NCBI GenBank assembly: GCA_041648155.1
Contig: JBAZPL010000185.1
Coordinates: 1 to 5,033, forward strand
DNA: 5,033 nucleotides
Direction of reading: 5' to 3'
From: SSS58A sp041648155
Lineage (GTDB): Bacteria; Krumholzibacteriota; Krumholzibacteriia; Krumholzibacteriales; Krumholzibacteriaceae
Each line of letters opens with the position of its first letter. Position 1 is the first letter of the stretch. The position numbers and the translations under genes are program-made. Under the pieces are notes generated by a model, which was not told where the DNA came from, did not search any database, and saw only the letters and a list, made by a program, of their open reading frames with translations. Positions 1 to 5,033 of this stretch are shown here, piece after piece.

Positions 1-202
1 GTGTTTCCTTGTTTCGGATTCGATTGATCTGGATGCGTTTGCCGGTCAGCGGGTGCTCGTGTACGGGAAGTCCTTCTCCGATCTCTGTTCGGGAACGTTG
101 GCCCGGCCATGCAGCTACTTCGATGTCCGGAAGATCGTGCCGTTCACCAGTACGGGGATCGCGGTCGTCGACTGGGGATTCGTGAAATCGATCTACCGGT
201 AA
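1..202 (+). CDS. C-terminal fragment of an unrecognised protein (5' end outside window)
   Basis: An open frame enters from the left edge (first full codon at position 2) and ends at TAA 200-202, giving 66 visible residues. I do not recognise the family. The fragment contains a stretch rich in beta-forming residues, AGQRVLVYG, then two cysteines (SDLCSG and RPCSYF) and VRKIVPF. It ends in a hydrophobic tail WGFVKSIYR. The alternation of V/G/Y residues before a cysteine pair would suit a small beta-barrel or beta-sandwich domain, but this is inference from composition only. Codon choice matches the downstream genes, and the stop is followed by the regulatory intergenic region of perR, so the gene probably belongs to a separate upstream transcription unit. 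No clear terminator hairpin with a T-tract follows it. It could also be a spurious frame, although its codon use and the clean stop before a promoter argue for a real gene. Confidence 0.6.
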   Translation, partial: CFLVSDSIDLDAFAGQRVLVYGKSFSDLCSGTLARPCSYFDVRKIVPFTSTGIAVVDWGFVKSIYR

Positions 203-294
203 AGAGATCGGCGCCCGCTCCCGGTCGCTCAGACCTCTGATCCCCCGGACGAGCGTTGCTTCTGCCCCATAAACCCCGCGCGCATGAAAAATCC

Positions 295-322
295 TTGACA
301 AAACGTCTGCGCCGGATAGATT
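295..322 (+). promoter_or_regulatory. Putative sigma70-type promoter of the perR operon
   Basis: A perfect -35 hexamer TTGACA lies at 295-300. A 16-base spacer leads to TAGATT at 317-322, which matches 4 of 6 positions of TATAAT; GATTAT at 319-324 with an 18-base spacer is an equal alternative. The -10 region opens an AT-rich island (about 316-350) that stands out in the GC-rich surroundings. Transcription would start near 330, about 35 bases before the GTG at 366. The promoter is a prediction from matches to the consensus and assumes a housekeeping sigma factor of the usual type. Confidence 0.6.
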
Positions 323-324
323 AT

Positions 325-339
325 CAGTAATAATTACTA
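325..339 (+). promoter_or_regulatory. Putative Fur/PerR-family operator
   Basis: AGTAAT-A-ATTACT at 326-338 is a perfect 6-1-6 inverted repeat. Extended to 7-1-7 (325-339) it keeps the TAAT-N-ATTA core of Fur and PerR boxes (known consensus forms TGATAATNATTATCA and TTATAATNATTATAA), with mismatches in the outer arm positions. It lies just downstream of the predicted -10, over the expected start of transcription, where a bound repressor would block initiation. A second imperfect pair, ATTAT (320-324) and ATAAT (330-334), overlaps it. Since the first gene downstream encodes a PerR-like protein, autoregulation is the simplest reading; this is inferred. Confidence 0.6.
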
Positions 340-365
340 GTATCAATAATAGAACTGGCGGGCGC

Positions 366-758
366 GTGCGAAAGACGAAACAACGAGAAGTGATACTCGA
401 CGAGCTCATGAAGCTGTGCACGCATCCGAGCGCCGACGAGCTATATGGCCGCGTGAAAAAGCGGCTACCCCGGATCAGTCTCGGCACCGTATACCGGAAT
501 CTGGAGATGCTCTCGCGCGAGGGCATCATACAGAGGCTGGAGACCGCCGGATCGCAGAAGCGCTTCGACGCCGATACGGGGGATCACCGGCACATACGCT
601 GCGTCAGTTGCGGACGCATCGATGATCTGGCGGCCGGCGCCGATCGCGCGAAATGCGACGCGCGCGTCGCGAAGGGAACGGGGTACCGCGTTCTCGGGCG
701 GCGGGTCGAGTATCTCGGAGTCTGTCCCGCGTGCAGAAAAAAGACCGGGAGGCATTGA
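366..758 (+). CDS. perR: PerR-type peroxide-sensing repressor (Fur family)
   Basis: A 130-residue Fur-family regulator. The N-terminal winged-helix part carries TKQR (4-7), HPSADELY (20-27) and the DNA-recognition segment SLGTVYRNLEML (38-49). The C-terminal dimerisation and metal part carries RFD (66-68), DHRHIRCVSCG (73-83) and CPAC (120-123). The two CxxC pairs (C79/C82 and C120/C123) match the structural zinc site. Aligned from memory with Bacillus PerR, the five regulatory metal ligands are present as H20, D68, H74, H76 and D87. The aspartate at position 68 favours PerR-type iron/manganese peroxide sensing over Fur or Zur. The length is slightly short for the family (usually 135-150). 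The start is GTG at 366 with only a weak GGCGGG (357-362) upstream; no other start codon occurs between it and the in-frame stop at 285-287. The linkage to rubrerythrin and superoxide reductase genes supports the PerR call. A generic Fur-like regulator with another signal remains possible. Confidence 0.88.
   Translation: MRKTKQREVILDELMKLCTHPSADELYGRVKKRLPRISLGTVYRNLEMLSREGIIQRLETAGSQKRFDADTGDHRHIRCVSCGRIDDLAAGADRAKCDARVAKGTGYRVLGRRVEYLGVCPACRKKTGRH
747..752 (+). promoter_or_regulatory. Ribosome binding site deciding the ATG 760 start
   Basis: GGGAGG lies 7 bases before ATG 760, inside the last codons of perR. It supports a start at 760 over any longer reading in the same frame, which would run deep into perR. 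Confidence 0.75.
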
Positions 759-759
759 G

Positions 760-1611
760 ATGGGTGCGCGCACGAGCGGAGAAGGACTGACGGGCGCCCG
801 GGACGCTGGAATCGGGCGCGCGGACGCTCTGGACCGGGAGGAGCTCGAACGGCTGTACCTGAAGTATAACGATCGACGCTTCATCCCGTCCGATCCGGTT
901 GAATTCGTGCACCGGTACGATAACTCGCGCGACAGGGAGCTCGTCGCGTTGATCGCTTCGTCGCTCGCCTTCGGGAACGTGAAACAGATCAAGGCGAGCG
1001 TCGCGCGAGCCCTCGAGATTCTCGGCGCCGGCCCCGCCGATCGAGTGGCTGCGTCCTCGCCGTCGGAACTCGAGTTCGATTTCAGGGGATTCAGGCATCG
1101 GTGGATCACGGGAAAGGACATGGCGTCGCTTTTCGCGGGGGTGCGGGAGGCGATCAAAGAATATGGTTCGCTCGGTGAGCTTTTTTACGCGAAGCTCGAC
1201 CGGAATGATTCCGATGTGGCCCCGGCTGCCGGGCGATTCGCGAGCGCCCTATTCGCAATGAGCGGCGGTTATCGGCAGTGCCTTCTCCCGTCCCCGGAAA
1301 CGGGAAGCGCCTGCAAACGGTTGAACCTCTTTCTCCGTTGGATGGTCCGGTCGGACGCCGTCGATCCGGGAGGCTGGAGCGAGGTGCCGCCCGCGATGCT
1401 CATCGTGCCGCTCGATACGCACATGCACCGGATCGCGACGAAGCTCGGTCTCACGAGACGGCATGCGGCCGATCTCCGTGCGGCGCGCGAGGTGACCGGG
1501 GCGTTCAGGGAGATCTCGCCGGAGGATCCGGTGAAATACGATTTTGCGCTGACCCGGCTGGGCATACTGCGGAACGAAACGGAGGAGGATCGTGCAGGAA
1601 TTTATTGCTGA
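760..1611 (+). CDS. TIGR02757/DUF2400 family protein, putative HhH-GPD-like fold
   Basis: A 283-residue protein with the hallmarks of the uncharacterised TIGR02757 (DUF2400) family: DPVEFVHRY (45-53), RDRELVALIAS (57-67), FGNVKQI (71-77), LLPSPETGSACKRLN (175-189), FLRWMVR (191-197), VPLDTHMHRIA (216-226) and DPVKYDFALTRLGI (256-269). The family's function is not established. GSACKRLNLFL (182-192) resembles the GVGRKTANVVL hairpin-helix of endonuclease III. VPLDTHMHRIA resembles its VDTHIFRV segment, so K186 and D219 would fall at the catalytic Lys and Asp of HhH-GPD DNA glycosylases. From this I infer a possible DNA-base-repair role. The first ~24 residues look like a poorly conserved extension. 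The ATG follows the perR stop by one base and has a good ribosome binding site, so the two genes are probably translationally coupled. The 3' end overlaps the permease gene by 20 bases. Confidence 0.85.
   Translation: MGARTSGEGLTGARDAGIGRADALDREELERLYLKYNDRRFIPSDPVEFVHRYDNSRDRELVALIASSLAFGNVKQIKASVARALEILGAGPADRVAASSPSELEFDFRGFRHRWITGKDMASLFAGVREAIKEYGSLGELFYAKLDRNDSDVAPAAGRFASALFAMSGGYRQCLLPSPETGSACKRLNLFLRWMVRSDAVDPGGWSEVPPAMLIVPLDTHMHRIATKLGLTRRHAADLRAAREVTGAFREISPEDPVKYDFALTRLGILRNETEEDRAGIYC
1581..1589 (+). promoter_or_regulatory. Ribosome binding site for the GTG 1592 start
   Basis: The purine run GGAGGAGGA lies just before GTG 1592, with GGAGG (1581-1585) spaced 6 bases from it. It sits within the 3' end of the TIGR02757 gene and supports the overlapping start. 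Confidence 0.7.
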
Positions 1612-2860
1612 ATTCGGCCTCGCCGTCTGGTCGACACTTCGGGAGATGTCGCCGTTTCTTCTCTTCGGCTTTCTCGTCGCGGGGCTTCTCTCGGTGCTCG
1701 TGAAGCCCGAGACGGTCGAGCGTCATCTGGGAGGGCGGGGTTTCTGGCAGGTGTTCAAGGCGGCGATTTTCGGCGTGCCGCTTCCCCTCTGCTCGTGCGG
1801 CGTCATCCCGGTTGCGGCGTCGCTCCGCAGGCACGGCGCGAGCGCGGCCGCGACGACCTCCTTTCTCATCTCGACACCGCAGACCGGCGTGGACAGCATC
1901 ATGGTCACGCTGAGCCTTCTCGGGCCCGTTTTCGCGATCTTCAGGCCCGTGGTCGCGTTTTTGAGCGGGATTCTGGGCGGTGTTCTCGTGGATATTTTCG
2001 GATATGAGAAGGACGCTCCACTCGATGAACATCCGGCCTGCACGGCGGAATGCTGCAGCGGCGTCGAGAACCATGGGGGCGGCCTGGTGCGCGCCGTCAA
2101 GTATGGTTTCATCGCGCTGCCGCGCGACATACACAAGGCGCTCATCGTCGGCATCCTCATCGCGGGCGCCATATCGGCGGCGGTTCCGGACGATTTCTTC
2201 GCGGGAGTCCTCGGCGGAGGGATTCTCTCGATGCTCGTCATGATGGCGGTCGGGATACCCGTATACGTGTGCGCGACGGCGTCCGTGCCGATCGCCGCGG
2301 CGCTCATGATGAAAGGGATTTCTCCCGGGGCGGCGCTTGTATTCCTCATGACGGGGCCCGCCACGAACGCCGCGACCATCACGACCGTCTGGAAGATCAT
2401 GGGCAAGCGGATCGCGGGCATCTATCTCTTTACGGTGGCGGCCTCGGCGCTCGCGGCGGGGCTCATCCTCGACGCCATATTCCGGGGAAGCGGGTCTCAC
2501 TCGATGGCGCACGCGCACTGGATGCTCCCCGGCTTGGTGAACACGATCTGCGCGTTCGCGCTTCTCGCGGTTCTGGGCTACGCGTTTATGCGGCCGACGA
2601 AAGTCGGAACGCTCGCTGAAACGGGCGGGACCGGCCGGACAATCCGTATTTCGATAGAAGGTATGACGTGCAATCAATGCGCGAACGCGGTGCGGCGCGC
2701 GCTCGTCGAGCGCGCCGGTGTCGTATCCGCCGAAGTCGATCTCAAGCGCGGGGAAGCCGTGGTCGCCGGGAACGATTTCGACGCCGCGCAGCTCACGAGG
2801 GCCGTTGAATCGCTCGGCTACAAGATCAAGGGGATCCTCGAAGCGGGGCGTTCCGGATAG
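1592..2860 (+). CDS. SO_0444-type Cu/Zn efflux permease with C-terminal HMA domain
   Basis: A 422-residue inner-membrane protein of the COG0701 permease family. It has roughly 8-10 hydrophobic segments in two halves (about 10-137 and 183-333). The first half carries GVPLPLCSCGVIP (61-73) and FLISTPQTGVDS (91-102). The second half repeats the pattern as GIPVYVCATASVPIAAAL (221-238) and FLMTGPATNAATI (251-263), consistent with internal duplication. The loop between the halves holds cysteines C150, C154 and C155, and a histidine patch lies at H303, H307 and H309. Residues about 349-415 form a heavy-metal-associated domain with GMTCNQC (357-363; C360 and C363). This pattern best matches the family typified by Shewanella SO_0444, reported as a Cu/Zn exporter; the metal here is inferred. 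ArsP-type organoarsenical permeases are relatives and a less likely alternative. The start is GTG with a strong ribosome binding site, 20 bases inside the preceding gene. Confidence 0.87.
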   Translation: MQEFIAEFGLAVWSTLREMSPFLLFGFLVAGLLSVLVKPETVERHLGGRGFWQVFKAAIFGVPLPLCSCGVIPVAASLRRHGASAAATTSFLISTPQTGVDSIMVTLSLLGPVFAIFRPVVAFLSGILGGVLVDIFGYEKDAPLDEHPACTAECCSGVENHGGGLVRAVKYGFIALPRDIHKALIVGILIAGAISAAVPDDFFAGVLGGGILSMLVMMAVGIPVYVCATASVPIAAALMMKGISPGAALVFLMTGPATNAATITTVWKIMGKRIAGIYLFTVAASALAAGLILDAIFRGSGSHSMAHAHWMLPGLVNTICAFALLAVLGYAFMRPTKVGTLAETGGTGRTIRISIEGMTCNQCANAVRRALVERAGVVSAEVDLKRGEAVVAGNDFDAAQLTRAVESLGYKIKGILEAGRSG

Positions 2861-2925
2861 GTCGAATCAAAGGGGCCGGATCAGCCGGTAAAGGCACGCA
2901 AACTCATGCAAGGAGGTAGCAAACG

Positions 2926-3498
2926 ATGTCGCTCAAGGGCACGAAAACCGAGAAGAATATTCTCACGGCGTTCTGCGGGGAATCGCAGGCGCGCAACCGG
3001 TACACCTACTTCGCGAGTCAGGCAAAGAAGGAGGGGTTAGAGCAGATCTCGGCCGTCTTCGAAGAGACGGCGAATCAGGAAAAAGAGCACGCGAAACGCC
3101 TCTTCAAGCTCCTCGAGGGGGGAGAGGTCGAGGTCCAGGCGAAGTTTCCCGCCGGTATCATCTGCGCGTCGACCGAGAATCTCGCCGAGGCCGCGGGGGG
3201 AGAACACTACGAGTGGACCGAGATGTACCCCGGCTTCGCGAAGACCGCTCGCGAGGAGGGCTTCGGCGGCATCGCGGCGATTTTCGAGTCGATCGCAGTC
3301 GCCGAGAAGCAGCACGAGAAGCGCTACCTGGCGCTGAAGGCGAACATCGAGAAGGGGAGGGTATTCAAGCGCGACGCGAAAGTCGTCTGGCGCTGTCGCA
3401 ATTGCGGGTACCTGCACGAGGGGAAGGAAGCCCTCGAGGTTTGTCCTGCGTGCGAGCATCCGAGAGCGTATTTCGAGATCCTCGGGGAGAACTATTGA
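2926..3498 (+). CDS. rbr: Rubrerythrin (NADH-linked peroxide reductase)
   Basis: A full-length 190-residue cytoplasmic rubrerythrin, which reduces hydrogen peroxide to water at a di-iron site using electrons from a rubredoxin-like centre. The N-terminal ferritin-like four-helix domain (about 1-145) begins with SLKGTKTEKNIL and shows the di-iron ligands E19 (GESQARNRY), E52 and H55 (EKEH), E93 and E96 (GEHYEW), and E127 and H130 (EKQH). The C-terminal rubredoxin domain (about 152-190) has CRNCG (C157, C160) and CPAC (C173, C176) as the iron-sulfur-free Fe(Cys)4 site. AGGAGG at 2911-2916 lies 9 bases before the ATG. A 65-base gap separates it from the permease gene; I see no clear promoter or PerR box there, so it may be transcribed with the upstream genes. 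Its neighbour, superoxide reductase, produces its substrate peroxide. Confidence 0.97.
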   Translation: MSLKGTKTEKNILTAFCGESQARNRYTYFASQAKKEGLEQISAVFEETANQEKEHAKRLFKLLEGGEVEVQAKFPAGIICASTENLAEAAGGEHYEWTEMYPGFAKTAREEGFGGIAAIFESIAVAEKQHEKRYLALKANIEKGRVFKRDAKVVWRCRNCGYLHEGKEALEVCPACEHPRAYFEILGENY

Positions 3499-3560
3499 TC
3501 GGGCAGCCCCCGCGGAGTAGAATCGCTCCAGAAGGCGACTCATGTTTCGAGGGATCATGA

Positions 3561-3566
3561 AGGGGG
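3561..3566 (+). promoter_or_regulatory. Ribosome binding site deciding the desulfoferrodoxin start
   Basis: AGGGGG sits 9 bases before ATG 3576. A TTG at 3567, in the same frame, directly abuts this site and is too close to be used, so ATG 3576 is preferred. The resulting N-terminus MAQRLEIYKC also matches the family. Confidence 0.75.
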
Positions 3567-3575
3567 TTGATTCAA

Positions 3576-3953
3576 ATGGCGCAGAGACTCGAGATTTACA
3601 AGTGCGCGAAGTGCGGGAATATCGTCGAGGTGCTCCACGAAGGAGCCGGCGAGCTCGTCTGCTGCGGAGAACCGATGAAGCTTCTTAAGGAAAACTCGAC
3701 CGACGCGGCGAAGGAAAAGCATGTTCCCATGATCGAAAAAGTAGCGAACGGTTACAAGGTGAAGGTGGGGTCCGTGCCTCATCCGATGGAAGAGAAGCAC
3801 TACATAGAATGGATCCAGCTCGTCGCGGACGGCGAGGCATACCGGAAATTCCTCAAGCCGGGAGAGGCGCCCGAGGCGGTTTTCAACGTCACGGCGAAGC
3901 AGGTCTGGGCGCGGGAGTACTGCAACCTCCACGGCTTGTGGAAGGGAATGTGA
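3576..3953 (+). CDS. dfx: Desulfoferrodoxin, two-iron superoxide reductase
   Basis: A 125-residue class I (2Fe) superoxide reductase that reduces superoxide to hydrogen peroxide in the cytoplasm without forming oxygen. The N-terminal desulforedoxin domain (1-37) has the Fe(Cys)4 ligands C10, C13, C29 and C30 (YKCAKCGN and LVCCGEPM). The catalytic domain has the Fe(His)4Cys centre: H49 (EKHVP), H69 (VPHPM), H75 (EKHYIEW), C116 and H119 (YCNLHGLW). The E47-K48 pair near the active site, known to assist product release and substrate attraction, is intact. The numbering coincides with that of characterised desulfobacterial desulfoferrodoxin. Length is normal, with no sign of damage. It lies 77 bases after rubrerythrin and 46 bases before the oxidoreductase gene, and I see no terminator or obvious PerR box in the gap. 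Pairing with rubrerythrin gives a complete superoxide-to-water route. Confidence 0.97.
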   Translation: MAQRLEIYKCAKCGNIVEVLHEGAGELVCCGEPMKLLKENSTDAAKEKHVPMIEKVANGYKVKVGSVPHPMEEKHYIEWIQLVADGEAYRKFLKPGEAPEAVFNVTAKQVWAREYCNLHGLWKGM

Positions 3954-3988
3954 TTCTGAACGAGATGAAATGGACCTCGCCGCTCGAC

Positions 3989-3993
3989 GGGGG
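3989..3993 (+). promoter_or_regulatory. Ribosome binding site deciding the korA start
   Basis: GGGGG at 3989-3993, followed by A, lies 6 bases before ATG 4000. An in-frame ATG at 3970 would add ten residues (MDLAARRGTT) but has only a weak purine stretch before it, so 4000 is preferred. Confidence 0.6.
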
Positions 3994-3999
3994 ACGACG

Positions 4000-5033
4000 A
4001 TGACGACGCGATCGACCAACATCGTGATCGGGGGAGAGGCCGGCCAGGGGCTCGTGACGGTCGGCCGGCTTCTCTCGCGGATTCTCGTGGGAGCGGGGTA
4101 CCGGATAGTCGTCACCCAGAGCTACCAGTCGAGGATCCGCGGGGGGCACAACACCTTCGAGGTGCGCGTGAGCCCCGACGCCGTCGAGGCGCCGGCCGAG
4201 GAGATCGACATTCTCGTCGCGCTCGACGACGCGACGGTGACGTTCCATATCGCCGAGCTCTCGTCGCGGGCGATCGTCATCGCCGACGAAGCCTTCTGCG
4301 ATGGCGACGACCGGTGTCTCAGGGTGCCGTTCGAGGATCTTGCGCCCGCCGCTTTCAGGAACACCGCCGCTCTCGGAGTCGTCTGCGCGGTGCTCGGGCT
4401 CGAGGAGAAGTCGGCCGCCGGGATCGTCGACGAGGTTTTCGGCGCGAAGCATCCCGAGAAAGCGGAGGGCAACCGGATCGCGCTCGCGAAGGCGCTCGCG
4501 TGGTGCTCGGGAAAGGAATCGCATTTCCGCCGGCTTCCGGCCGCTCAGGAGGGTCCACGGCGCATCATGCTCGAGGGGAACGAGGCGCTCGCACTCGGTG
4601 CCGTTTCCGCCGGGCTCCGGTTCGTTTCGTTCTATCCGATGACTCCGGCGACGTCGATACCGCTCACGGTCATCGGCATGGCGGATCGCATGGGGATCGT
4701 GGTCGAACAGGCCGAGGACGAAATCGCCGCGATCAACATGGCTATCGGAGCCTCGTTCGCCGGGGCGCCGAGCCTGACCGCGACGTCGGGCGGGGGTTTC
4801 GCGCTCATGGTCGAGGGGGTGAGTCTCGCGGGGATGACGGAGACGCCGGTCGTCGTCGTCGTCGGGCAGAGGCCCGCGCCCGCGACCGGGCTTCCGACGC
4901 GCACCGAGCAGGCGGATCTCGAATTCGTGCTCCACGCGGGGCACGGGGAATTCCCCCGGGCGATCTTCGCTCCGGGGAGCGTTGAGGATTGCTTCCACCT
5001 CGCGCGGAAGGCTATGTTTCTCGCGGAGGCCTA
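4000..5033 (+). CDS. korA: 2-oxoacid:ferredoxin oxidoreductase, fused gamma-alpha subunit (3' end outside window)
   Basis: An uninterrupted frame of 344 residues that leaves the right edge. The N-terminal gamma domain (about 5-170) shows GGEAGQGLVTVG (11-22), TQSYQSRIRGG (39-49) and FEVRVS (53-58). A short linker leads to the alpha (pyrimidine-binding) domain from about 188, with GNEALALGAVSAG (193-205), YPMTPATSIP (212-221), EDEIAAINMAIGAS (239-252), TSGGGFALMVEG (262-273) and GLPTRTEQADLEF (297-309). This gamma-then-alpha order is typical of the TIGR03710 group, whose members include 2-oxoglutarate:ferredoxin oxidoreductases. Such proteins are usually near 560-620 residues, so somewhat over half is present. 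The thiamine-diphosphate beta subunit (korB) is expected just downstream. The reaction is CoA-dependent oxidative decarboxylation of a 2-oxoacid with reduction of ferredoxin, or its reverse in carbon fixation. The exact substrate cannot be read from this part. It may be co-transcribed with dfx. Confidence 0.93.
   Translation, partial: MTTRSTNIVIGGEAGQGLVTVGRLLSRILVGAGYRIVVTQSYQSRIRGGHNTFEVRVSPDAVEAPAEEIDILVALDDATVTFHIAELSSRAIVIADEAFCDGDDRCLRVPFEDLAPAAFRNTAALGVVCAVLGLEEKSAAGIVDEVFGAKHPEKAEGNRIALAKALAWCSGKESHFRRLPAAQEGPRRIMLEGNEALALGAVSAGLRFVSFYPMTPATSIPLTVIGMADRMGIVVEQAEDEIAAINMAIGASFAGAPSLTATSGGGFALMVEGVSLAGMTETPVVVVVGQRPAPATGLPTRTEQADLEFVLHAGHGEFPRAIFAPGSVEDCFHLARKAMFLAEA

Noticed and set aside
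206..260. Short inverted repeats after the first gene (GGTC/GACC and TCAGA/TCTGA) as a terminator
   Set aside because: The stems are only 4-5 bases, overlap one another, and no T-tract follows.
1505..2677. Long minus-strand open frame (390 codons) opposite the permease gene
   Set aside because: It is rich in R, D, E and H with no recognisable domain, and lies opposite a clearly coding permease. It is a product of GC-rich codon use.
2875..2890. Small CCGG/CCGG repeat in the gap before rubrerythrin as a terminator or operator
   Set aside because: The stem is only four bases, each arm is itself a palindrome, there is no T-tract, and it bears no resemblance to the PerR-like site upstream.
3567..3953. 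Longer desulfoferrodoxin reading from TTG 3567
   Set aside because: The TTG directly abuts the ribosome binding site, and family N-termini match the start at ATG 3576.
3965..4003. Possible 12-codon leader peptide (MKWTSPLDGGRR) whose stop overlaps the ATG at 4000
   Set aside because: There is no convincing ribosome binding site, no run of regulatory codons and no attenuator hairpin. It is likely chance.
4849..4864. GTC trinucleotide repeat
   Set aside because: It encodes the hydrophobic beta-strand VVVVV of the alpha domain, and five repeats are explained by protein sequence and codon bias.
3889..4998. Long minus-strand open frame (369 codons) opposite the oxidoreductase gene
   Set aside because: Low-complexity, charged composition, opposite a frame with unmistakable oxidoreductase motifs.

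Overview
The window is a GC-rich bacterial chromosomal segment in which every recognisable gene lies on the + strand, packed with short gaps or overlaps. The gene content (a PerR-type Fur-family regulator, rubrerythrin, two-iron desulfoferrodoxin and a 2-oxoacid:ferredoxin oxidoreductase) points to an anaerobe or microaerophile that defends itself against oxygen by reducing peroxide and superoxide instead of using catalase or superoxide dismutase. I cannot place it taxonomically from this window. A desulfobacterial lineage or a deep-branching GC-rich lineage would both fit, and this is only an impression.

Layout: (1) positions 1-202 hold the 3' end of a protein gene I do not recognise. (2) Positions 203-365 are intergenic. 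They contain a sigma70-like promoter (TTGACA at 295-300) and an AT-rich island with a perfect 6-1-6 palindrome (326-338) that resembles a Fur/PerR operator. (3) A tightly coupled three-gene unit follows: perR (366-758); a TIGR02757/DUF2400 protein (760-1611, one base after the perR stop); and an SO_0444-type metal efflux permease with a fused heavy-metal-associated (HMA) domain (1592-2860, overlapping the previous gene by 20 bases). (4) After 65 bases comes rubrerythrin (2926-3498), and after another 77 bases desulfoferrodoxin/superoxide reductase (3576-3953). (5) After 46 bases a gamma-alpha fused 2-oxoacid:ferredoxin oxidoreductase subunit (4000 onward) runs off the right edge. I see no terminator between any of these genes, no RNA genes, no repeats and no mobile element.

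Proposed joint logic: PerR senses peroxide through an iron site and probably represses its own promoter. Superoxide reductase converts superoxide to peroxide, and rubrerythrin reduces peroxide to water. The permease with its metal-binding domain would limit toxic Cu/Zn, which can displace iron from these enzymes. The oxidoreductase is an Fe-S-dependent, ferredoxin-linked system that could be a client of this protection.

The most interesting item is the TIGR02757/DUF2400 protein. Two of its motifs line up with the catalytic lysine and aspartate of HhH-GPD DNA glycosylases. Together with its position inside a peroxide-regulator operon, this suggests an oxidised-base repair enzyme. That is a hypothesis, not an established function.
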